From NCBI GenBank assembly GCA_001567275.1, contig LNBX01000048.1, positions 1-64,000 of the forward strand: 64,000 nucleotides of DNA, read 5' to 3'. Within the stretch, counting starts at the first letter, position 1. Each line of letters starts with the position of its first letter. The stretch is from Bacteroidetes bacterium OLB10 (lineage in GTDB: Bacteria > Bacteroidota > Bacteroidia > AKYH767-A > OLB10). Shown here piece after piece: positions 57,981 to 64,000 of this stretch. Under the pieces are notes generated by a model. The model was not told the origin of the DNA and did no database searches. It saw nothing but the letters and a program-made list of their open reading frames with translations. The translations under genes and the position numbers were made by a program.

Positions 57981-58737
57981 GTTTTTTATCAGGTCGTGCC
58001 CAAATACGAATTCCAATCAATATCACTATAGTAAGAATTGCAGGTAATGCAATAAATAAAAGACCGAAACCAGGTTTATTTTTCCCAGTCAAGGGGTCGT
58101 ATTTAAAACAAGAAAAAAGATTAGTATTAGAAGGTAATTGATAGGTAGGTGTATACTCATTATTAATACTTGAAATTAATAATGAAATATCCTTTTCACT
58201 TCTTATTCCAAATAACTTTTTACAAATGTATCCCTGACTATTTACACCAACAAGCAGAGCATCATGATCAAACTGCTTAATTGCAGGATTCCAGACAGGA
58301 TGAAATCCAACAGACTTATTTAGAGAAGTAATATTATTTGTTACTGCAAACAGCCATTTTTTATCATTGAGTAAATCGAATTGTCGGGCCATATAAGACA
58401 TATCAGATAGAGAATCTTCCGGATCGAAACTTAAAACCAAAACATTATAAGGCTTAGAATTATCTCGAGAAAGTGCACGGAGACTTTCTTTTAACTGTAA
58501 TAAGTAAGGAGAGCATAATCCGGAGCATCTTGTAAAGACAAATGCTATTATTAATGGTTCACGTTCAGCTAAGCCATGAATTGTAGTAGTTTTTCCGTCA
58601 GTTAATTTTAACTGCGCATTAAAAATCTGATTATAAATATTCTCTTCCTCACGTAAATCCTGTTGAGATTGACCCAACGTTAAATTCAGATTGCAGGAGA
58701 GAAATAATGTTAACGTGCAAAAAGCATACTTAAACAC
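57958..58737 (-). CDS. SCO1/SenC family copper chaperone
   Basis: A 259-residue SCO protein that delivers copper to the CuA site of heme-copper oxidases. N-terminal signal/anchor (1-22), thioredoxin-like domain with Cu ligands Cys71 and Cys75 in TRCSGLCSP and His158 in QFDHDALL. An extra C-terminal membrane helix (about 225-250, LLFIALPAILTIVILIGIRIW) anchors it, unlike most SCO proteins with an N-terminal anchor only. The start overlaps the end of oxidase subunit I by 28 bases. Position after subunits II and I fits CuA assembly. Confidence 0.9.
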   Translation of the reverse strand: MFKYAFCTLTLFLSCNLNLTLGQSQQDLREEENIYNQIFNAQLKLTDGKTTTIHGLAEREPLIIAFVFTRCSGLCSPYLLQLKESLRALSRDNSKPYNVLVLSFDPEDSLSDMSYMARQFDLLNDKKWLFAVTNNITSLNKSVGFHPVWNPAIKQFDHDALLVGVNSQGYICKKLFGIRSEKDISLLISSINNEYTPTYQLPSNTNLFSCFKYDPLTGKNKPGFGLLFIALPAILTIVILIGIRIWARPDKKLNSGVTS

Positions 58738-60149
58738 CTTCTTGAAATATTAACAAAAAACATCAGAATTGCTATCAAATAAATTATTGCAGATACTGCT
58801 CCTAACAAAGCATATGATTTACCAGCAGCCAGTTCGGCAGGATAATTACTATAACGTCTTGGTATAGAATCGGCACCCGCAATATAAAATGCTGCTAAGA
58901 AACCTATGCCACCTAATATCAAAAGTGCAATTTTAAGAGATTGCAATTTATTGGTGACTTCTGATTTTGAATACTGAACAGAAAACCAATAAAAGAAACC
59001 AAGACTGAATAATACGTTGCCCATTGCATTATAAGTATGAAAATGAGCAGGCACCCAAAGTGTGTTGTGCAATACGAAGTTATTAGAAATAGTTGCATCA
59101 ATGAGTGCTCCTACTCCACCTATAATCCAACCACAAGTTCCTATGATAAAAAGAAGATTTGCCATAGACCATTTTATTTTGGTTCGATATACTGCAACTA
59201 TGATACTGAATACTGTAACAGCAGCCGAAGGTAAACTTGCAAGATAAGAAGCAAACTGTCCTATTAACTGTAATGATTGAGGTTGCGCAAAATCCATGTA
59301 CATATGGTGTAAAAAAGCAGCTAATACGAAGAATAAGGTCAAGTTCCATGCTATGGCAACATACCAAGTAGTTTTCCATTTTGGACGGCCACTTATTTCA
59401 GCAAATAATTCATAGATGACAGCAAGTCCAAGGTATAACATTTCATTAGCGATGGTATGTCCGAAGTAATAAGTCAGATTTTTCATCAGCAACGGGTCGT
59501 TTGAAAAAGTACCATTTGAAAAGAACTCCCAAAACAATAAGACCAATACAACAACTGCTGCAATCAGGCTGGTTAAAACACCCAACAAACTAATCATTGA
59601 AATTAACACAAATGGCGGTGTCTCAATTTCAGGATTCTTATTACCAATATGCTGCCAAGCAAAGACCTGGGAAATGGAATACTTTCGGAGCAATGCTGCC
59701 ATTAAGCTAACTGTCCAAACCAGCCAACCAACTCCGAGAATGGATAATGAAACAAGAAATAATACAATTGACCAACTATCCCATAATGGTCTGAGAGGAA
59801 GCGGATAAAGGAATGTCCATCCGGCATGAAATTTTCCAACAAAAGCTGAGACCCATAACAATATTACACCAATAACCGTAAATATAAATGCAAAAAGGTT
59901 GGCTGAATAACTTGTTTTTACATAACGCTCCATTATAAAGTTTACTGCAGCCATACCAGCTACAAACCAAATACCAATCATTGTTAAGCCATGCACTGTC
60001 ATATTCTCATAAAAACCTGCAGGACTAAGTTTCATTATAGCAGCCTGATTAAGACGCATAATAATACCCAGAGTGATGGCAGCTACAAATAATACAAGCA
60101 CTGCAACAATCCAAATTGCTGTAATTTTTCTTAATCTTATATTTTCCAT
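58710..60149 (-). CDS. Heme-copper oxidoreductase subunit I, B-type-like, active-site Tyr replaced by Asn
   Basis: A 479-residue membrane protein of about 12-13 helices. Low-spin heme ligands His53 (TVHGLTM) and His371, high-spin heme ligand His369 (VPAHFHT), CuB ligands His231, His281 and His282 (LHHMY). Overall pattern (HNTLWVPAHFH, FLHHMY) is closest to B-family (ba3) oxidases. In these enzymes helix VI reads GHPxVY with a Tyr crosslinked to the CuB His; here it reads GHTIANE, so Asn235 sits at the Tyr position with Glu236 next to it. Loss of this Tyr is a mark of NO reductases derived from oxygen reductases. Encoded 8 bases after a CuA subunit II, before SCO. O2 or NO as the acceptor is not decided by sequence. 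Confidence 0.85.
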   Translation of the reverse strand: MENIRLRKITAIWIVAVLVLFVAAITLGIIMRLNQAAIMKLSPAGFYENMTVHGLTMIGIWFVAGMAAVNFIMERYVKTSYSANLFAFIFTVIGVILLWVSAFVGKFHAGWTFLYPLPLRPLWDSWSIVLFLVSLSILGVGWLVWTVSLMAALLRKYSISQVFAWQHIGNKNPEIETPPFVLISMISLLGVLTSLIAAVVVLVLLFWEFFSNGTFSNDPLLMKNLTYYFGHTIANEMLYLGLAVIYELFAEISGRPKWKTTWYVAIAWNLTLFFVLAAFLHHMYMDFAQPQSLQLIGQFASYLASLPSAAVTVFSIIVAVYRTKIKWSMANLLFIIGTCGWIIGGVGALIDATISNNFVLHNTLWVPAHFHTYNAMGNVLFSLGFFYWFSVQYSKSEVTNKLQSLKIALLILGGIGFLAAFYIAGADSIPRRYSNYPAELAAGKSYALLGAVSAIIYLIAILMFFVNISRRCLSMLFAR

Positions 60150-60157
60150 TTTATATC

Positions 60158-60709
60158 TTATTTAACAGTGAATGATGAACGCATAACCTGATGACCTGAG
60201 CCACAATACTCGAGGCAAAAAATATTATAATCACCCGGAGTAGTAAACTTATAACGCAATCTGTTTACATAGCCCGGCATTGCCTGGGTTTGTGCTATAA
60301 GTACGTTTTTGTCATTATAAATTCCAAAGTTGTGATTCACATCGAGACTTGTAACTCTAAATTCGACAACCTGATTTACGGGAACTTCGATTGACGGATC
60401 ACTACTTGGATTTTTTGGATCAATTGCATTATAGGACATCATAAAATAAAACTGCCCGGCAGCAACGTGTATTACTTTGGCAGGAGTATCATTCGCAAAA
60501 GCAAAATATGGGGATTTCGGAATAGTAATAGAAGCAAACATTGCTAATACTACCACCAATATCAGCAAAAACCACCCTCTTTTATGTAAAGCATTTTTCA
60601 TTCCTTTACTTTCCTCATTTGCATTTACAGATGACAAATAAACATAGACGAATACTCCAACAATAACTAATGTGAGTATTGCGAAAAATATTAAGATTGA
60701 ATGTTGCAT
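60158..60709 (-). CDS. Oxidase subunit II with CuA site
   Basis: A 183-residue protein with two hydrophobic segments (about 5-27 and 45-62) and a C-terminal cupredoxin domain. The CuA ligands are all present: His126 (DVNHNFG), Cys165, Glu167, Cys169, His173 and Met176 in CLEYCGSGHQVM. It accepts electrons from a soluble or membrane cytochrome c or other donor and passes them to subunit I. First gene of the subunit II-subunit I-SCO operon. Confidence 0.9.
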   Translation of the reverse strand: MQHSILIFFAILTLVIVGVFVYVYLSSVNANEESKGMKNALHKRGWFLLILVVVLAMFASITIPKSPYFAFANDTPAKVIHVAAGQFYFMMSYNAIDPKNPSSDPSIEVPVNQVVEFRVTSLDVNHNFGIYNDKNVLIAQTQAMPGYVNRLRYKFTTPGDYNIFCLEYCGSGHQVMRSSFTVK

Positions 60710-60794
60710 AAATAAATTTTTAATCGTTAATAATAAGATTGTTAACTGAATGCGCAGTTTCTATTATAACTTTCAATATTATAAAATTTTGCCG

Positions 60795-60827
60795 CAAAAG
60801 TATATCAAATTTTTTAATTTCGGACAA
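60795..60827 (-). promoter_or_regulatory. Candidate promoter of the CuA oxidase operon
   Basis: On the minus strand TTG (60825-60827), 22-base spacer, TACTTTTG (60795-60802). The -7 box is a perfect TAnnTTTG; the spacer is one to three bases longer than usual. Leader of about 80 bases to the subunit II ATG. Confidence 0.58.
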
Positions 60828-60835
60828 TTTTGTCC
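60822..60835. promoter_or_regulatory. Palindromic operator candidate GGACAA-TT-TTGTCC
   Basis: Six-base inverted repeats with a two-base centre, overlapping the -33 element of the promoter. The position suits a repressor. The regulator is not known; an Rrf2-type factor is a guess from the arm style. Confidence 0.55.
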
Positions 60836-60861
60836 TAATTTATTTGATTGCAGTACAAAAT

Positions 60862-60875
60862 ATGATATAAATCAT
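60862..60875. promoter_or_regulatory. FNR/CRP-family-like box
   Basis: ATGAT-ATAA-ATCAT, close to the FNR consensus TTGAT-N4-ATCAA and symmetrical, about 75 bases upstream of the predicted transcription start. In AT-rich DNA such a match can arise by chance. Confidence 0.45.
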
Positions 60876-61072
60876 TTTGAAAATCTTGTCATTTAACAGG
60901 CAACTTTCTAAATCAGAATTATTTACACAATTAACAATGACCATTTATTAAAATCTGCTTTATACAAATATTCACCATTATTAGAAAAACTGTGTTTTAA
61001 TTCATAAAATGCTAAAGATTAATATGAATTTTTAGTAAACAATTTTATATCAGTTCTCTGATAAACATCTAA

Positions 61073-62419
61073 TCAGAACATTGAATGAGCAAAATTTTGA
61101 ATAGTATTTGCTGCACCTTTCAATAACTTAATTACAAAAATTGAAATGGTTATAAGTAAACCAATTCCGGCAAAAAGAAAAGCAATGAAATAAGGTTTTA
61201 AAGATTGCATCATGACTGAATAGCTACTTTGATTTTCACTTAATTGCCATAATCCTTTTTTGAAACCGGCAATATTCAGTGATAGAAAAAGCACAATCAA
61301 GCAAATCTGCAGTGTCCAAAAATTAAGATTAATACTGAATGTTGGTTTCATATCGCGATACAATCCGGGTTTGAGAAACTCGAAGCATGCAGCAAGGAGA
61401 ATCATGCTATTAATTCCAATAGTTGTACCCATGGCATGAGCTACCGTAACATGTGTGCCATGCGTATAAATATTTATTGCAGGAATTGACAGCAGGGATG
61501 CAAGCCCAATGTTTATAAAAACCCAAAAATCAGATGCCATTATTAACCTGTAAGGGAAATAATGATAATGTTTTTGAATATCACTTACACTTTTCTTCCA
61601 GTTATAAATAATCCTGACGAAAAAAATCCACTCCGTCATGCTAACCGCATAACCAATGTATCGTATATACTTATCTGTAGGAAGAGTGTAAATATGATGT
61701 CCCCAATTGAACATGAGATTAAACAAACCCAGAAAATACATTGCAAAAGCAAGATTGTTTTTCCCGACAGTTTTAGTTCCGGAAATGCGATCCATCAGAA
61801 AGAATGCTGTTCCATACACTAATTGATTCCAGGCGCCAACGAGAGAGCCATTCACCTTCCACTGAATTGTCATATCAGTAACAAAGTGCTCTCTGAAAAC
61901 AGGAAATAACCAAAGATAATTTTCGGTAAAGGAGAAAAAGAAAAATATCAGACCTGTGAACCACATCCACATATATACAGGCCAGTTGCGTACTTTATAA
62001 ATGTGTTTGTAAAAATTGATAAAAAACAAAATCCAGGCAATAGCAATAGGAAGTGCCCAAACCGGATCGAACTCCCAATACTCTCTTCCACCGAAATGCT
62101 TTGTAAAATAAGAAATGAAAATTCCGCTTATGGCAATCATCCAAAGAATCCATTGCGTTAATGCTATTGCATTATTCACCTTTTGTCCTGTAACTATCAT
62201 TACACCGTTATACACACTTCCGGTTGCGCCAAGAAATATCCAGAACAATGCAGAGGATACATGCAATGGTCTCAATGAAATAAATCCTAAACTGTTTTTT
62301 AAAAATTCAGGAGAGATATACACTACTGCTGCAAGGACTCCAAAAAGTAATCCTGCCAGCAACATGATAAGTGCTGAAATCAAAAAGAGATTACCTATAT
62401 TCAGTTTATTTATACTCAT
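61073..62419 (-). CDS. NorB-like heme-copper subunit lacking key metal ligands
   Basis: A 448-residue, about 12-helix protein of NorB length. NorB-like features: RPLHVSSALFW (low-spin heme His53), GGREYWEFDP, NWGHHIYTLPT (His241, His242), YTHGTHVTVAH (His328). Missing compared with P. aeruginosa NorB: helix VI should bear the FeB ligands His and Glu (HLWVEGVWE), but reads NGSLVGAWN at 190-198; and the AHGH motif reads AHAM, so the low-spin heme His is Met330. Spacing between the helix VI GxW and the HH pair equals that in NorB, so the alignment is firm. It is encoded with a NorC-like cytochrome (14-base overlap). Function uncertain: divergent NO reductase, electron-transfer or sensory subunit. 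Confidence 0.8.
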   Translation of the reverse strand: MSINKLNIGNLFLISALIMLLAGLLFGVLAAVVYISPEFLKNSLGFISLRPLHVSSALFWIFLGATGSVYNGVMIVTGQKVNNAIALTQWILWMIAISGIFISYFTKHFGGREYWEFDPVWALPIAIAWILFFINFYKHIYKVRNWPVYMWMWFTGLIFFFFSFTENYLWLFPVFREHFVTDMTIQWKVNGSLVGAWNQLVYGTAFFLMDRISGTKTVGKNNLAFAMYFLGLFNLMFNWGHHIYTLPTDKYIRYIGYAVSMTEWIFFVRIIYNWKKSVSDIQKHYHYFPYRLIMASDFWVFINIGLASLLSIPAINIYTHGTHVTVAHAMGTTIGINSMILLAACFEFLKPGLYRDMKPTFSINLNFWTLQICLIVLFLSLNIAGFKKGLWQLSENQSSYSVMMQSLKPYFIAFLFAGIGLLITISIFVIKLLKGAANTIQNFAHSMF

Positions 62420-62828
62420 CCTGTTCTATCATGCCAATGTTATTTGTTTTAAAAGCTCTTGGATCTGCTCTTCCGCTCAAATCAGTTGCTCTTAGAAATT
62501 CTGCCAGCTTATGTATTTCATCATCCGTTAAATCAAATGCAGGCATTTGTTTAATTCCGGATTTGACCATTGCCTTAAGAAAGGGTTCTCCCCTTCCGGG
62601 AGCTGACATAAAATTTGTGAGATCAGGTCCGAGATATCCTCCCAAACCATAGAACTGATGACAACTCTGACAATTATATTTTTGCCATACTAATCTTCCT
62701 TCAGAAACAAGTTCTCTATTTAATCTTTTATCATACGCAGTGCTGAAAGGATGCAGATATATACTAAATGAATAAGCAAGAAACAGAGTGCTTAACATCA
62801 GAAATATATGCCTGGCTTTAAACCTCAT
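62406..62828 (-). CDS. NorC-like membrane-anchored cytochrome c
   Basis: A 140-residue protein with one N-terminal membrane helix (about 7-25) and a single c-type heme site C53-Q-S-C-H57; Met95 in KQMPAF is the likely axial ligand. VWQKYNCQSCHQFYGLGGYLGPDLTN is the typical NorC sequence. It should pass electrons to the NorB-like subunit whose gene overlaps it by 14 bases. It starts 16 bases after the stop of the upstream lyase gene. Confidence 0.9.
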   Translation of the reverse strand: MRFKARHIFLMLSTLFLAYSFSIYLHPFSTAYDKRLNRELVSEGRLVWQKYNCQSCHQFYGLGGYLGPDLTNFMSAPGRGEPFLKAMVKSGIKQMPAFDLTDDEIHKLAEFLRATDLSGRADPRAFKTNNIGMIEQDEYK

Positions 62829-62844
62829 ATTACCTTCGAGATAA

Positions 62845-64000
62845 TTATTTCAGTCTTTCAAACCTTGCCTGGAAGAAACGCAGATACTTTGGTTCATATA
62901 CCATTTTAAGTCCTTTGATATATTTTCTTCTGTCATATACAGCAGCTGCTGATTCAGCAATAACATCCATGTGTGCCTGAGTATAAACCCTTCTTGGTAA
63001 AGTGAATCTGACAAGTTCGAGTTTGGGATAATAATTCTCGCCATTAGGTTTGCGTCCTGCTGAAACTATACCGCGCTCCATTGTGCGCACTCCCGAATCA
63101 ATATAAATTTCGGCTGCGAGCGTTTGAGCAGGAAACTGGTCCTGTGATAGATGAGGCAGAAAAGATTTGGCATCAACAAATATTCCATGACCACCGATAG
63201 GCTTTACAATTGGTATATTATACTCCATCATCTTATGACCAAGATATTCAACCTGCCCTACCCTTGCCTGCTGATGATTATCATCAAGACTTTCTACAAT
63301 ACCAACTGCAATTGCTTCCATATCACGGCCGGCTAAACCTCCGTAGGTATGCAAGCCTTCGTATACAACCACCATATTTCTTGCTTCTTCAAACACATCC
63401 CAATCGTTGATGGCAAGAAAACCTCCGATGTTTACCAATGCATCTTTTTTTGCACTCATTGTAGCACCATCTGTATAAGAGCAAATCTCTTTTACAATTT
63501 CGCGAATACTTTTCTTATTGTAGCCCTTTTCACGCTGCTGTATGAAATATGCATTCTCGCCAACACGTGTCATGTCATGAATAATGCGGATACCATGTTT
63601 TTTAGTATAAGCCCTCAGTTCTTTAAGGTTTGCCATACTGATTGGCTGACCTCCTGCCATATTTACATTAGTAGCTATGCATACATATGGAATTTTTTTA
63701 GCTCCATGTTTCTTTACCAGTTTGTCGAGTTTACTGATATCAACGTTGCCTTTAAATTGATGTTCGTTGAAAGGGTCATGAGCTTCATCAATGATAATAT
63801 CTGCAAATGTTCCACCTGCCAATTCCTGATGCAAACGTGTTGTTGTAAAATACATGTTACCAGGAACGATATCACCTTTCTTTATCAGAATTTGTGAGAG
63901 AATATTTTCGGCAGCGCGACCCTGATGAGTGGGAACTACATATTTGTATCCATAATACTTTTGAATAGCTTCTTCGAGAAGATAATAGCTTTTGCTTCCA
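62845..64000 (-). CDS. PLP-dependent beta-eliminating lyase, tyrosine phenol-lyase/tryptophanase type (5' end beyond window)
   Basis: Tyrosine phenol-lyase splits tyrosine into phenol, pyruvate and ammonia; tryptophanase does the like with tryptophan. The frame is open to the window edge: codons above the Met at 63855 read GSKSYYLLEEAIQKYYGY ... PTHQGRAAEN, so the gene is cut at 64000 and about 75-80 N-terminal residues are missing. PLP-Lys lies in TMSAKKDALVNIGG. GGLAGRDMEA and GVRTMERGIVSAGR favour tyrosine phenol-lyase, as the Arg after ME is the residue that contacts the phenol ring in that enzyme, while tryptophanase has a hydrophobic residue. The norC-like gene follows 16 bases downstream. 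Confidence 0.88.
   Translation of the reverse strand, partial: GSKSYYLLEEAIQKYYGYKYVVPTHQGRAAENILSQILIKKGDIVPGNMYFTTTRLHQELAGGTFADIIIDEAHDPFNEHQFKGNVDISKLDKLVKKHGAKKIPYVCIATNVNMAGGQPISMANLKELRAYTKKHGIRIIHDMTRVGENAYFIQQREKGYNKKSIREIVKEICSYTDGATMSAKKDALVNIGGFLAINDWDVFEEARNMVVVYEGLHTYGGLAGRDMEAIAVGIVESLDDNHQQARVGQVEYLGHKMMEYNIPIVKPIGGHGIFVDAKSFLPHLSQDQFPAQTLAAEIYIDSGVRTMERGIVSAGRKPNGENYYPKLELVRFTLPRRVYTQAHMDVIAESAAAVYDRRKYIKGLKMVYEPKYLRFFQARFERLK

Larger units (their letters stand above)
60710..61072. promoter_or_regulatory. Regulatory region before the CuA oxidase operon
   Basis: 363 bases without a gene, very AT-rich. It holds the promoter, a palindrome and an FNR-like box listed separately, plus a weak hairpin ATCAG-TTCT-CTGAT near 61049-61062 that may end the NorB-like transcript. 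Confidence 0.6.

Noticed and set aside
58710-60149. Straightforward call of a cytochrome c oxidase (ba3 type)
   Set aside because: The Tyr required for O2 reduction is replaced by Asn, so oxygen reductase activity is not secure.
61073-62828. Straightforward call of a classical cNOR (norCB)
   Set aside because: NorC is typical, but the large subunit lacks the helix VI FeB ligands and one low-spin heme His, so NO reductase activity cannot be assumed.

Overview
The window reads as a chromosomal piece of a Bacteroidota bacterium (Bacteroidia, near the Sphingobacteriales by the look of the 16S gene; I do not go finer). It is AT-rich, and several promoters match the Bacteroidota form TTTG-N19/20-TAnnTTTG. 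Five proteins end in type A type IX secretion (T9SS) sorting domains. Other lineage markers are a bacterial geranylgeranylglyceryl phosphate synthase, a Porin_10-type porin, paired M16 peptidases and a near absence of Shine-Dalgarno sites.

Layout. 0.1-13.2 kb: housekeeping and envelope genes (3-hydroxyacyl-CoA dehydrogenase, RlmI-like methyltransferase, kdsA, YhhN, a PagL-like outer-membrane protein, tpiA, PBP1A, a HerA-like ATPase, an esterase, mpl, lptF/G). 13.3-22.0 kb: a minus-strand block with two membrane proteins sharing an N-terminal signature, a large T9SS surface protein and a three-gene phosphorelay (receiver protein, cytosolic hybrid kinase with HPt, and an NtrC-type ATPase without a DNA-binding domain). 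22.3-24.1 kb: efp and rpsF-rpsR-rplI. 24.5-29.9 kb: trmB, nicotinamide riboside salvage (pnuC and a NadR-like kinase), ggps, a phosphopantetheinyl transferase, ahcY and an SRAP protein. 30-40.4 kb: secreted proteins (M1 and M16 peptidases, three beta-propeller-like T9SS cargos). 40.6-50.7 kb: 2-oxoacid dehydrogenase E2, a TPR/PD40 protein, an exonuclease, Rel, small conserved proteins, an alpha/beta hydrolase, a saccharopine dehydrogenase-like protein and a TrmN6-like enzyme. 50.8-56.2 kb: a complete rRNA operon (16S, tRNA-Ile, tRNA-Ala, 23S, 5S) with tandem promoters, boxA-like elements, processing stems and a terminator. 56.2-64 kb: a porin and a respiratory gene cluster beside a tyrosine phenol-lyase/tryptophanase-type lyase cut by the window edge.

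The most unusual part is the respiratory cluster at 58-63 kb. It encodes a CuA subunit II, a B-type-looking heme-copper subunit I with all six histidines but Asn where the active-site Tyr should be, and a SCO copper chaperone. Just upstream lie a NorC-like cytochrome c and a NorB-like subunit that lacks the helix VI metal ligand and one low-spin heme histidine. A palindrome overlapping the promoter and an FNR-like box precede the CuA operon. My inference is an NO- or oxygen-linked respiratory system of non-classical type.

Four genes in the first 16 kb (kdsA, PBP1A, mpl and the large T9SS protein) are each broken by an apparent one-base frameshift. Three sit in T runs of the coding strand and one beside a short G run. 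Long-read homopolymer error is the simplest explanation, but it must be checked because kdsA and PBP1A are normally important genes.
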